From positions 310,001-374,000 of the forward strand of contig NZ_JAHHZO010000002.1 in the NCBI RefSeq assembly GCF_018760785.1: 64,000 nucleotides of DNA, read 5' to 3'. The number at the start of each line of letters is the position of its first letter. Within the stretch, counting starts at the first letter, position 1. Both the position numbers and the translations under genes were made by a program. This document shows, piece by piece, positions 30,232 through 37,702 of the stretch. Source of the stretch: Rhizobium sp. CSW-27. GTDB taxonomy: Bacteria; Pseudomonadota; Alphaproteobacteria; Rhizobiales; Rhizobiaceae. The notes under the pieces were generated by a model, which saw only the letters and a list, made by a program, of their open reading frames with translations, was not told where the DNA came from and ran no database searches.

Positions 30232-32022
30232 TCAGGCTTCCCCCACGGCCTCGCGGCGGCGGCGGTCCAGTTCCTCGCTGTAGCGGCGCAGCGTGTGGGC
30301 TTCGCTCAACTGGCCGATGACGCGGCGGTCGATCAGGTTGTTGATCACCGGCAGCGCTTCGGCGCGGGACTGGTCGAAAATCTCCACCGCCTGCTTCGCG
30401 TTCATCTGCGGCAGCAGGAAATCGTTCTGGTGGACGAGGAATTCCTCCAGCCGCGTGCGGGGCCGCGGCGCATCGGCCTCCTCGGCATAGACGTCGGGCA
30501 GCGAGACGAGGCCGGCATAGCGATCGGATGCATCGAGCAGGATGACGCGCTTGGCGGCTCCGAGGGGGAAGGCCTCGCGGAACTCGTCGAGCGAGACGCC
30601 GAGTTTTGCGCATTTCACATCGGCACGCATCAGCTTCTCGACGGTGAGATTGCGGATCCATCCCACGTCATGGGCGCTGCGGATGCTCTCGCCGCGCAGG
30701 TGAAAGCGCCAGGTGGCAAAGGAATAGCCGAAGGTGGTGCGTACCACGAGCGAGGAGGTGATGACGGCGGCCAGCACCAGCGCGGTGATCGGAAAGTCGG
30801 CGGTGATCTCCAGTGCCAGGAAGGTCATGGTCAGCGGGCCGCCGATGATGGCGACGGCGAGCGCACTCATGCCGACCACGGCCAGCACCGTCGGCGTCAG
30901 CGAGCCGGTGGTGATCATGTCGGCCGGCGTGCCGAAAATCTTGCCGATCAGCGAGCCCATGAACAGCGAGGCGAAGAACAGGCCGCCGCGGAAACCGGAG
31001 CCGATGGAGACGGCCGAGGCAAGCGATTTGAGCAGGAGGATGCCGATCAGGATCTGTGCCGGTGCGTCGCTGTCCAGATTGAGATGCAGCGCGCCATGGC
31101 CGGCCGACAGCACCTGCGGCGTCACCATGCCGAGCAGGCCGACGACGATGCCGCCGAGCGCCGGGCGCACATAGGGCGGGATCGAACTTTTGCGCGCCAG
31201 TTCCTCGATGAAGGCCACGCCCTGCATGATGACGATGCCGACGCCGGCGCAGATGGCGCCAAGCACGATGGCCGGTACGTAGTCGGCCGGCGTGATGACG
31301 CCGATCTCGCCCACCTCGATGACAAAGCTGTTGCCGGAGAGCGCGCGTGCCACGAAGGTCGCAATGATGGCGGAGATCACCACCGGTGCCAGCGCCACCA
31401 TGCTGTAGGTGCCGATGATCAGTTCGAAGGCATAGAATGCGCCGGTCAGCGGCGCGTTGAAGGCGGCGGCAATCGCACCGGCTGCGCCGCAGCCAACGAG
31501 AATGCGCATGTCCTCGCGGCGCAGGTTCAGCTTGCTGCCGAGCTTGGAGGCAAGGCCTGCCGAAAGCTGCGTGTAGCCTGCTTCCAGGCCCACCGAGGCG
31601 CCGAAGCCGTTGGAGATCAGGTTCTGGCCGGCCACGATGAAACTGTCGGTCAGCGAGATGCGCCCGCCATAGAGTGCATTGGCCTCGATCGGGTCGACGA
31701 TGGCGCGCTTGCGTCGCCGCGCCAGGATGAAGAGGACGATACCGAGCAGAACGCCGCCCATGATCGGCGCTGTCAGCACGATCAGCTTGTTCTCGATCGT
31801 CGAGGCGCTCAGCCAGTCCAGCTTGCCGATGCCGAAGATGAGGCTGTGCAGGCTGCGCGAGATCCAGCTCATGCCGCTGACGGCCGCACCGGCCGCAAGC
31901 CCGATCAGCATGGCGGAGAAGATCAGCCCCACCTCGCTGCCGCGCGCAAACGCCTTCTTCTTGGCGAGCTTGCCCCACGCATGGAACAGGCGCAGCAGCG
32001 GCATGTGGGAGAGGGTCTTCAT
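30232..32022 (-). CDS. CLC-family chloride channel/antiporter with CBS domains
   Basis: This inner-membrane protein of about 597 aa has the CLC chloride transporter core (roughly residues 25-440, about 10 hydrophobic helices) and two C-terminal CBS domains (about 455-575; VEKLMRADVKCAKL and EEFLVHQNDFLLPQMNAKQ). The selectivity-filter motif normally reading GREGP appears as GLEAG in SVGLEAGYTQL near residue 147, keeping the gating Glu but replacing the Arg and Pro. The third motif reads GSGFRGGLFFASLF. The ATG at 32022 has AGGAGG 12 bases upstream; an in-frame ATG at 32151 would add 43 polar residues without a ribosome site. Ion specificity cannot be decided. Confidence 0.88.
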   Translation of the reverse strand: MKTLSHMPLLRLFHAWGKLAKKKAFARGSEVGLIFSAMLIGLAAGAAVSGMSWISRSLHSLIFGIGKLDWLSASTIENKLIVLTAPIMGGVLLGIVLFILARRRKRAIVDPIEANALYGGRISLTDSFIVAGQNLISNGFGASVGLEAGYTQLSAGLASKLGSKLNLRREDMRILVGCGAAGAIAAAFNAPLTGAFYAFELIIGTYSMVALAPVVISAIIATFVARALSGNSFVIEVGEIGVITPADYVPAIVLGAICAGVGIVIMQGVAFIEELARKSSIPPYVRPALGGIVVGLLGMVTPQVLSAGHGALHLNLDSDAPAQILIGILLLKSLASAVSIGSGFRGGLFFASLFMGSLIGKIFGTPADMITTGSLTPTVLAVVGMSALAVAIIGGPLTMTFLALEITADFPITALVLAAVITSSLVVRTTFGYSFATWRFHLRGESIRSAHDVGWIRNLTVEKLMRADVKCAKLGVSLDEFREAFPLGAAKRVILLDASDRYAGLVSLPDVYAEEADAPRPRTRLEEFLVHQNDFLLPQMNAKQAVEIFDQSRAEALPVINNLIDRRVIGQLSEAHTLRRYSEELDRRRREAVGEA

Positions 32023-32379
32023 CGGGCGTCGTGCCCTCCTGCTGTGATCTTCGGCGAACGGGGACCGCGACGGGCTGCGGTCCGCATCCGCCGGCGAGGC
32101 GGTGTGGTTCGGGGGCGTCTCGCCCGGAATATCCTCAGCGGGTAAAAGCATGAAGGGCGTCGTCGTTTCAAGCCTGATTGCAATTCGAAAGGCCGGCCTG
32201 CGCCGCTGGCCCCGGTTTCCGGTCGGTCGGTGCCGGCCTTTGGTCTTGTGCCGAAGCAGCCATAGGCATGCCTCCTTATAGAGGAGGAAAGGCTGCAATC
32301 TGATGAACGGACGGTTCAGCGGATGTTCAGGCGAGGGCGCGGATTCTCCGCCTGCCATCTCCGAGTTGAGGTCCATTCC
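32023..32379. other. Divergent intergenic region
   Basis: This 357-base region separates the CLC gene (minus) and the small secreted-protein gene (plus). A short inverted repeat, CCTCCT with AGGAGG (about 32271-32286), is the only structure noticed. If the longer CLC start were used, 129 bases of this would be coding. No other gene is seen. Confidence 0.4.
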
Positions 32380-32721
32380 ATGAAGATAGTCGTGTCTGCC
32401 TTCCTCCTGTCGCTGGCTGGTGCTGGTGGGGCGCTTGCCGGTCCCGTCGCGCCCTCTGCCATCCCGCTGCCGCAGGCAGCGCCGGGACTGGTCCAGCAGG
32501 TCGATTATGCCTGCGGTCCCGGCTGGCGTTTGAACAGCTGGGGCGATTGCGTGCCGCGCCGGCCGCCGCCGCCCCGCTACTATCGTCCGCCGCCGCCACC
32601 CCCGCCGCCGGCCTGGGGCTGGGGCCCGCCGCCCCGCCACTGGCGCGCGCCCCCGCCGCCCGCCTGGGGCTGGGGCCCGCCTCCACCGCCGCCACCGCAT
32701 TGGGGTGGGCCGCGCTGGTAG
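32380..32721 (+). CDS. Small secreted Pro/Trp/Gly-rich protein (GCG_CRPN-like)
   Basis: This 113-aa protein has a clear signal peptide (residues 1-20, hydrophobic core FLLSLAGAGGALA, cleavage probably after ALA). A short segment follows with two cysteines (YACGPGWRLNSWGDCVPR), then a tail of polyproline runs alternating with tryptophan-rich AWGWGPPP units given twice. The Cys segment resembles the GCG_CRPN prefix domain seen ahead of low-complexity tails in alphaproteobacterial exported proteins. The ATG at 32380 has GAGG 8 bases upstream. Its function is unknown. The repetitive proline codons make this locus prone to length variation. Confidence 0.7.
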   Translation: MKIVVSAFLLSLAGAGGALAGPVAPSAIPLPQAAPGLVQQVDYACGPGWRLNSWGDCVPRRPPPPRYYRPPPPPPPPAWGWGPPPRHWRAPPPPAWGWGPPPPPPPHWGGPRW

Positions 32722-33105
32722 TCTCTTGGCCCGAAGCGGGCGCGGGGCCGCCGCCCTCGCCGGACATGCCGGCCCCGGCCACACAGGGCAGCCGGGGTGC
32801 TGCACGATCGTCAGCGTGATGCGGTCTGCCGCATCAGGCGACAGAGATTGACCAGACCGGGGTCATAGCTTGCCGCATCGACCGAGCGACAGCGGATCAT
32901 CAACAGGATCAGGGATTTACGCATGGTCTCCCCCATCTTGCATATCGTGCAGGAGAGGAAAGCCGTGCTTCTTCTTGTTTCGGTCGTGATGGAACTTCAC
33001 GCAAACGTGACGGCCGGCAGGCGCCGCCGCTCGCCGCGACTGCAACTGCGGGGAGGACGTGAGGCATCGCGACGCCGTGTCGATCCGTCGGGCTGGCTCC
33101 GCCCA
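32722..33105. other. Intergenic region, mostly featureless
   Basis: This 384-base gap lies between the secreted-protein gene and the PH-domain gene stop. The only possible gene is a 37-codon minus-strand frame (32811-32924). No hairpin with a T-run or promoter was recognised. Confidence 0.35.
32811..32924 (-). CDS. Possible 37-aa small protein
   Basis: A short frame begins MRKSLILLMIRCRS and ends with TASR. Its ATG at 32924 directly follows a purine-rich GGGGGAGACC ribosome site. The first ten residues are hydrophobic with positive charge. There is no recognised family. The strong ribosome site is the only support, so it could equally be chance. Confidence 0.22.
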   Translation of the reverse strand: MRKSLILLMIRCRSVDAASYDPGLVNLCRLMRQTASR

Positions 33106-33483
33106 TCAGCGGCAGATTCCCGTGGCAAGCGCCCGCTGAATGCCGCGCACATCGCTGCCCTTGCCGAGCGTGCGCTGGATCGGCGTGCTGCTGCCCGAAA
33201 CCCAGATCTTCAGTTCCGAATCGAGATCGAATGTGCCGGCGGTTTCGATGGAAAAGCGCGTGATCGCCCGGTAGGGAATGGTGGTATATTCCACCTTGCT
33301 GCCCGTCATGCCCTGAATGTCCACCAGAATCAGCCGGTGCTGGGTGAAGACGAAGAAATCGCGCACGATGCGGAAGGCCAGCCGCGCTTCCTCGCCCTCG
33401 ATCAGTATGTCGTGCAGGCGTCGGCCAAGGTCGGCCGGATCGACGCTGGATCCATGTCCCAGCAAGCCGTCGAACAATCCCAT
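33106..33483 (-). CDS. Bacterial PH-domain protein
   Basis: This 125-aa cytoplasmic protein is made almost entirely of one bacterial pleckstrin-homology domain. Signs are the N terminus MGLFDGLLGHGSSVDPADL, FFVFTQHRLILVDIQGMTGSKVEYTTIPYR in two consecutive strands and the C-terminal amphipathic helix (DVRGIQRALATGICR). Family members are small and of unknown function, with possible membrane or protein docking. The ATG at 33483 has GGGAG 9 bases upstream and gives the normal length; an 11-codon upstream extension is less likely. It stands alone on the minus strand. Confidence 0.82.
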   Translation of the reverse strand: MGLFDGLLGHGSSVDPADLGRRLHDILIEGEEARLAFRIVRDFFVFTQHRLILVDIQGMTGSKVEYTTIPYRAITRFSIETAGTFDLDSELKIWVSGSSTPIQRTLGKGSDVRGIQRALATGICR

Positions 33484-33663
33484 CGGCGTTGTCTCCCTTT
33501 CGATGCTTCGGTGCATGTAGGAAGCGCCGGCCGAAAAGGAAGTGGGGGCAGTGCTGCTGCGGCGGCTTGCGGCACGTGCCCGGATCAGGCGCGGACGCCT
33601 TCTGATTCGCGGCTTGCAGCTGGTGGAAAAAGGGGGTGCCCGAGAGCGGCATGCCCCAGAAAC

Positions 33664-33688
33664 GGAAAAATCCGCCGAAGCGGATTTC
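33664..33688 (-). terminator. Terminator after tRNA-Val
   Basis: On the minus strand AAATCCGC, a TTCG tetraloop, and GCGGATTT (33687 down to 33668) are followed by more T. It lies about 20 bases past the tRNA 3' end, fitting an intrinsic terminator for the tRNA transcript. Confidence 0.8.
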
Positions 33689-33706
33689 TCAACGTTTAGA
33701 ATGGAA

Positions 33707-33781
<75 letters not shown>

Positions 33782-33865
33782 TTCCGTGGCGGCGGATAGA
33801 CCATAATGCGGTCGGCCCGTCAACCAGTTTTTTCGCCTCGTGTGACTGTTTTTTGAAGGCCCCAC

Positions 33866-33888
33866 GAAAAAGCCCGGAAATCCGGGCT
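33866..33888 (-). terminator. Intrinsic terminator of cpdR
   Basis: On the minus strand AGCCCGG, ATTT and CCGGGCT (33888 down to 33871) are followed by four further T. The stem begins in the cpdR stop codon. Confidence 0.85.
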
Positions 33889-34247
33889 CAGGCGGCGAGA
33901 AGCTTGTTCACCTCGTCCACGAGGTCGCGCAGGTGGAAGGGCTTGGACAGCACCTTGGCGTCCTTCGGAGCCTTCGAATCGGAGTTCAGTGCCACGGCTG
34001 CAAAGCCGGTGATGAACATCACCTTCAGGTCCGGGTCGAGTTCGGTGGCGCGACGTGCCAGTTCGATACCATCCATTTCCGGCATGACGATATCGGTGAG
34101 GAGCAGGGCGAAGGGCTCTTCGCGCAGGCGGTCATAGGCGCTTGCGCCATTGTCGAAGGACGCCACGTTGTAGCCGGCCTTTTCGAGCGCCTTCACAAGG
34201 AAGCGGCGCATGTCATTGTCATCTTCGGCAAGAAGGATTTTGTGCAT
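33888..34247 (-). CDS. cpdR: Single-domain response regulator CpdR
   Basis: This 119-aa receiver domain without an output domain closely matches my recollection of rhizobial CpdR. The acidic pair is at residues 9-10 (AEDDND), phospho-acceptor Asp52 lies in TDIVMPEMDG, Thr80 in FITGFAA, and Lys102 in SKPFHLRDLV. In Caulobacter and Sinorhizobium, unphosphorylated CpdR localises ClpXP and controls proteolysis of CtrA and other cell-cycle proteins; phosphorylation comes through the CckA-ChpT relay. It is divergent from the N-formylglutamate amidohydrolase gene, as I recall for other Rhizobiaceae. The start is ATG 34247. Confidence 0.92.
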   Translation of the reverse strand: MHKILLAEDDNDMRRFLVKALEKAGYNVASFDNGASAYDRLREEPFALLLTDIVMPEMDGIELARRATELDPDLKVMFITGFAAVALNSDSKAPKDAKVLSKPFHLRDLVDEVNKLLAA

Positions 34248-34429
34248 CGTCAGGACCGTTTGTGGGTTCTCTTGGTTATGCCTGGTCGAGCCCTAGCCCA
34301 TTCGCCGTAAAAAACCGGTGAATGGCGGGCCGCCAGCAACGCGGAATGGGGCTGTTAGATAGTATGGACTTCCCAGCGTGCAACTGGCAACATGGCGTTA
34401 CGACAAGTTCACGACATGGTAAAGGCCGC

Positions 34430-35314
34430 ATGGATTGGGTGACGGGCGATTTTGACCCCTTTGAGGTGCGGGAGCCTGAAACGCAGTCCATCCCCTTCGT
34501 CTTCAACTCGCCGCATAGCGGACGCCTTTATCCGGCGCAGTTTCTGGCTGCGTCGCGGCTGGATTCGCTCTCGATCCGCCGCTCGGAAGACCATTACGTG
34601 GACGAGCTGTTTGCCGATGCGCCCGCCTTCGGGGCGCCGTTCCTGCTGGCCCATTTTCCGCGCGCCTATCTCGATGTCAACCGCGAGCCCTATGAGCTTG
34701 ATCCGCGCATGTTCGAGGGGCCGCTGCCCTCCTATGCCAATATCGGCTCGATGCGCGTTGCCGGCGGTCTCGGCACCGTGCCGCGCATCGTGGCCGAAAA
34801 CATGGAGATCTATGCGCGTCGCCTGCCGGTGGATGAGGCGCTGGCGCGAGTCGAAGGCATCTACAAGCCTTATCACGCCTGCCTGCGCCGGCTGATTGCC
34901 CGCACCCATGCCCGTTTCGGACTGGCGATCCTGATCGATTGCCATTCCATGCCGGGCAGCATCCGGCTGTCCGGCTCCGATGTCCGGCCGGATTTCATCA
35001 TTGGTGATCGTTACGGCACCAGCGCTTCGGCGGAGCTGTCGCGCGCGGCCCTGCATTTCCTGCAGGACATGGGCTTCAACGCGGTGCGCAACAAGCCCTA
35101 TGCGGGCGGCTTCATCACCGAGCATTACGGTCGCCCGGTGCGCGGGCTGCATGCGCTGCAGATCGAGGTGAACCGCGCGCTCTACGTGGACGAGATGACG
35201 CTGGACAAGAAGCCGGAATTCGATCTGATCGCCGCCGCACTCTCCACCTTCATCCGGCAGATGGTGGATTTCTCCATCGGCTTCAGCCTGGATTCGGCGC
35301 TCGCTGCGGAATAG
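34430..35314 (+). CDS. N-formylglutamate amidohydrolase family protein
   Basis: This 294-aa protein of the N-formylglutamate amidohydrolase family would release formate from N-formyl-glutamate or a related N-formyl amino acid. Motifs include FVFNSPHSGRLYP near the N terminus, SEDHYVDELF, ILIDCHSMPG and GGFITEHYGRP, whose His/Glu/Asp residues are the expected metal ligands. The ATG at 34430 has AAAGG 4-5 bases upstream; in-frame ATGs at 34346 and 34364 would lengthen it with an atypical N terminus. No other histidine-degradation gene is nearby, so a role in the hut pathway is not implied. Confidence 0.85.
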   Translation: MDWVTGDFDPFEVREPETQSIPFVFNSPHSGRLYPAQFLAASRLDSLSIRRSEDHYVDELFADAPAFGAPFLLAHFPRAYLDVNREPYELDPRMFEGPLPSYANIGSMRVAGGLGTVPRIVAENMEIYARRLPVDEALARVEGIYKPYHACLRRLIARTHARFGLAILIDCHSMPGSIRLSGSDVRPDFIIGDRYGTSASAELSRAALHFLQDMGFNAVRNKPYAGGFITEHYGRPVRGLHALQIEVNRALYVDEMTLDKKPEFDLIAAALSTFIRQMVDFSIGFSLDSALAAE

Positions 35315-35372
35315 GCGCTTCCTTTCTCCCTGAATCCCAAGGCCTTTTCGCCTCGCAACCCTGTGCGCGGGC

Positions 35373-35453
35373 AAAAAAAACCGCGCCTGTGGGCGCGGCT
35401 AAGTCTAGGGAGGAAACACCCAAGGAGGGTATTTACAGTCAAACGACTGTAAC
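35373..35453 (-). ncRNA. mmgR: MmgR/alpha-r8-family small regulatory RNA
   Basis: This is an independent minus-strand transcription unit of about 81 nt between two plus-strand genes. In order it has a 5' hairpin (TTACAGTC, GTTT, GACTGTAA; 35452-35433), a small C-rich hairpin ACCCTCCTTGGGT, the single-stranded motif TTTCCTCCCT, and a terminator hairpin (CCGCGCC/GGCGCGG, 35398-35381) followed by eight T. A good promoter precedes it. The length, architecture, TTTCCTCCCT motif and neighbours (amidohydrolase and inositol-phosphatase-like genes) match what I remember of Sinorhizobium meliloti MmgR, an Hfq-binding RNA that limits polyhydroxybutyrate accumulation and responds to nitrogen source. The CCTCC stretches can pair with Shine-Dalgarno sequences. 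Confidence 0.8.
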
Positions 35454-35457
35454 CAAA

Positions 35458-35486
35458 TTGTTAAAATCGAATTGCCCAAATGTCAA
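35458..35486 (-). promoter_or_regulatory. Housekeeping-type promoter of the small RNA
   Basis: On the minus strand TTGACA (35486-35481), a 17-base spacer and TAACAA (35463-35458) are well spaced for a sigma-70 promoter, preceded by GC as in the rhizobial CTTGAC box. The start point would be near 35453. NtrC or other activator sites were not recognised. Confidence 0.75.
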
Positions 35487-35569
35487 GCAATGAATCGCAT
35501 TGATTATTCGGCAGGCATATTGCCGAAGCGCTGCATCGGAAGCCGGCCGGCTTTCGATGTCCCGAAGGT

Positions 35570-35621
35570 TGTCTTTTCGGGGAAACCGGGTTCCACTTTT
35601 GCTCGACAAACTCTAGAAGGA
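35570..35621. repeat. Imperfect palindromic repeat, copy 2
   Basis: This is the second copy of the element at 13759-13809, with core GGGGAAACCGGGTTCC and outer arms TTGTC...CGACAAAC. It lies just upstream of the HisN-type gene and ends in CTCTAGAAGG. A weaker relative of the core (GGGAACCGGTTTTC) occurs at about 41691-41704. Confidence 0.7.
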
Positions 35622-35646
35622 GAGGAGTGTCTCACCGCCTGCGGAA

Positions 35647-36423
35647 ATGTTCATGCTGCCTGATCGCGCCTTTTTCGATGACCTTGCCGATGCCGCCAGC
35701 CAGGAGACCCTGCCACGTTTCCGCACCGGCACCTCCATAACCAACAAGCTTGCCGCCGGCTTCGATCCGGTGACCGAGGCCGATCGTGCCGCGGAACTGG
35801 CCATCCGGGCCAAGGTTGCGAGCCGCTTTCCCGAGCATGGCATGCTGGGCGAGGAACATGAGAGCTTCGGTCTCGACCGCGAGCATGTCTGGGTGGTCGA
35901 TCCGATCGACGGTACGCGGGCCTTCATCTCCGGCGTTCCCGTCTGGGGCACGCTGATCGGCTTCTATTCCAATGGCCGCGGACACATGGGCATGGTCGAC
36001 CAGCCCTTCACCGGCGAGCGCTATTTCGCCGATGGCGAGCGCGCCTGGTATCGCGGGCCGGATGGCGAGCGCCAGCTTCGCACCCGCGATTGCGGCAGCC
36101 TCTCGGATGCCATCCTGTTCACCACCTCGCCGCATATCTTCGAGGCCGAGGCGCTGGCGCGCTACCGCGCCGTGGAGGAAAAGGTGCGGCTCTTCCGTTA
36201 CGGCGTGGATTGCTATGCCTATGCCCTGCTGGCGGCCGGTCATGTGGATCTCGTCATCGAAAACAGCCTGAAGCCTTATGATGTCGGGGCGCTGATCCCG
36301 CTCATCGAGCAGGCGGGTGGCATCATCACCACCTGGGATGGCGGCCGGCCGGAACAGGGCGGCGATATCATCGCCGCCGGCAGCCGCAAGGTCTATGAGG
36401 AGGCGCGCGCGCTGCTCGCCTGA
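35647..36423 (+). CDS. hisN: Inositol monophosphatase family; probable histidinol-phosphatase HisN
   Basis: This Mg-dependent phosphatase of 258 aa has all IMPase motifs: DPVTEADRAAE, GEEHESFG, WVVDPIDGTRAFISG and, near the C terminus, WDGGRPEQGG. Within the superfamily its size and sequence style match the rhizobial/actinobacterial HisN histidinol-phosphate phosphatase, which completes histidine synthesis where no HisB phosphatase is present. Inositol-phosphate or 3'-phosphoadenosine-phosphate activity cannot be excluded. The start at 35647 has a poor ribosome site; an ATG at 35653 is equally possible. Its stop falls in a short palindrome shared with the convergent hydrolase stop. Confidence 0.78.
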   Translation: MFMLPDRAFFDDLADAASQETLPRFRTGTSITNKLAAGFDPVTEADRAAELAIRAKVASRFPEHGMLGEEHESFGLDREHVWVVDPIDGTRAFISGVPVWGTLIGFYSNGRGHMGMVDQPFTGERYFADGERAWYRGPDGERQLRTRDCGSLSDAILFTTSPHIFEAEALARYRAVEEKVRLFRYGVDCYAYALLAAGHVDLVIENSLKPYDVGALIPLIEQAGGIITTWDGGRPEQGGDIIAAGSRKVYEEARALLA

Positions 36424-36432
36424 TCCGCGCCT

Positions 36433-37401
36433 TCAGGCAACCGCGTCGGAGAGCGGCGGCATGGTCTCGCTGCCGGGCATGAAGGCCCTGATGGCGGCGA
36501 GCGCCTGGGCGCGGTAGACATCGCGTTCCTGCAGGATCTCGTGACGGGCGCCGGTGACCGGGATCAGCTGTGCCGCGCGGAAATTGCGCGACAGGTTCTC
36601 CTGCGCCAGATAGGGCACCACGCCATCGCGCATCGGCGCAATCAGCAGAGTTGGAATGGTGATGTGCGTCAGGTGCGCCTGCTGACTGACGCGGCTTGCC
36701 GCCGTCAGCGTCTCATGCAGCCAGCGCGCGGTCGGCGCACCGATGGTCAGTTCCGGATGCGCGGCGATGATGGCGGCATTGCGGGCAAACCTGCGCGCGT
36801 CGCCCGTCAACGGATTGTCCGGGAAGGGGCGCCGGCTGCGATCCTGCCCCATCGACTTTCTGCCGAGACCGATGGTGGAAAGTCCGGCTGCGATGCGGCG
36901 GATCCACGGTTCCGGCAGCTGCTGGTTCGCCAGCGCCACGTAAGGGGCAAGCAGCGCCATGCGATCGATGCGGTTGGCAAGCCGGGGGGCGGCCGAAAGG
37001 GCGATCAGCGCACCGGTCGAATGGGCCAGAAGGAAGAACGGCAGGCGTGCATCCGGCAGCACGACCTTATGCAGGAACAGTTCGAGATCGCGCTCATAAT
37101 CGGCAAAGCGCCGCACATGGCCCTTGCGCGGATCCTTCAGCAGCCGGCCCGATCCGCCCTGGCCGCGCAGATCAAAGGTCGCGACCCAAAGCCCCATGGC
37201 GTTGAGATCGCGGATCGTCTCGGCATATTTCTCGATGAACTCGTTGCGCCCCTGCAGCAGCACCACGGTGCCATGCGCGGGCGACACGGCCGAGCGGAAC
37301 AGGCCATAGCGTAACCGGACGCCGTCATGGGCCGTCAGGAAGCCGGCGCTGAACTGCTCCGGCAGCGGATTGTCCGGCGTGGGGAAGAGAATGTCGTCCA
37401 T
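36433..37401 (-). CDS. Alpha/beta hydrolase, lysophospholipase-like
   Basis: This 322-aa hydrolase has the serine aminopeptidase S33/PldB-like fold. Signs are VVLLQGRNEFIEKYAE (oxyanion-hole strand), TFDLRGQGGSGR, the nucleophile elbow LAHSTGALIAL (Ser in AHSTG), Asp in IAPMRDGVVPY and the late His in TGARHEILQE. The substrate is likely a lysophospholipid or monoacylglycerol, by family only. I chose the ATG at 37401 (MDDILFPTPDNPLPEQ) because it fits relatives as I recall them; an ATG at 37443 would add 14 residues. A strong terminator lies only some 60 bases upstream on the same strand, so this gene needs either read-through or a promoter in a very short space. Confidence 0.85.
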   Translation of the reverse strand: MDDILFPTPDNPLPEQFSAGFLTAHDGVRLRYGLFRSAVSPAHGTVVLLQGRNEFIEKYAETIRDLNAMGLWVATFDLRGQGGSGRLLKDPRKGHVRRFADYERDLELFLHKVVLPDARLPFFLLAHSTGALIALSAAPRLANRIDRMALLAPYVALANQQLPEPWIRRIAAGLSTIGLGRKSMGQDRSRRPFPDNPLTGDARRFARNAAIIAAHPELTIGAPTARWLHETLTAASRVSQQAHLTHITIPTLLIAPMRDGVVPYLAQENLSRNFRAAQLIPVTGARHEILQERDVYRAQALAAIRAFMPGSETMPPLSDAVA

Positions 37402-37458
37402 CGGCTCGCCATCTGCTGTGCCGTCAACGGATAGGATCTGCATCCGTCCGCGTCAAAG

Positions 37459-37610
37459 AAAAAAGCCGGAACCGGAGGGTTTTCCGGCACCGGCAGCAAG
37501 GCTGAAGAGAAGGGACGGGACTTCAGCCGCCGACAGGCACCGGGCCTTGCCGACGGTCGCCAATCTGGCAGCCGGCGCCTGAATGGTGGTGGAACCGGTC
37601 GTTCAGGCCG
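37459..37610 (-). ncRNA. Candidate small RNA or attenuator leader
   Basis: On the minus strand three hairpins occur in series: TTCAGG/CCTGAA arms (37607-37578; CCTGAA and TTCAGG as read on that strand), then GGCTGAAG with CTTCAGCC around a 13-base C/U-rich loop (37528-37500), then a terminator stem GCCGGAA/TTCCGGC (37488-37465) followed by six T. No protein-coding gene precedes this terminator on the strand, so it must end either a small RNA or a leader of the hydrolase gene. The 5' end is a guess; no promoter was recognised. Confidence 0.45.
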
Positions 37611-37667
37611 CGTTCAGCGATGTTGTTTCGCGCTCTGGCACCCCTGTCGTTTTTCGATGGCGCAGGT

Positions 37668-37696
37668 CTTGAAGCGCATTTTTGCCGCTCCCATCT
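37668..37696 (+). promoter_or_regulatory. RpoH (sigma-32) type promoter of the small heat-shock gene
   Basis: CTTGAAG (37668-37674), a 14-base spacer and TCCCATCT (37689-37696) match the heat-shock pattern CTTGAAA - N13-15 - CCCCATNT at nearly every position. The start would be near 37703, giving an untranslated leader of about 100 bases. Confidence 0.75.
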
Positions 37697-37702
37697 CAGG
37701 GG

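Noticed and set aside
33871..33888. Considered as a plus-strand terminator after the tRNA region
   Set aside because: The T-run is on the minus strand directly after cpdR, so it belongs to cpdR.
34276..34506. Minus-strand 76-aa frame near cpdR
   Set aside because: It lies antisense over the start of the amidohydrolase gene and the divergent promoter, with no ribosome site.
35381..35398. Considered as the terminator of the plus-strand amidohydrolase gene
   Set aside because: The eight-base run follows the hairpin only on the minus strand, which led to the small RNA call. Any plus-strand effect would be weak.
35472..35663. Plus-strand 63-aa frame upstream of the HisN-like gene
   Set aside because: It overlaps the small RNA promoter and the palindromic repeat, and the predicted chain is not protein-like.
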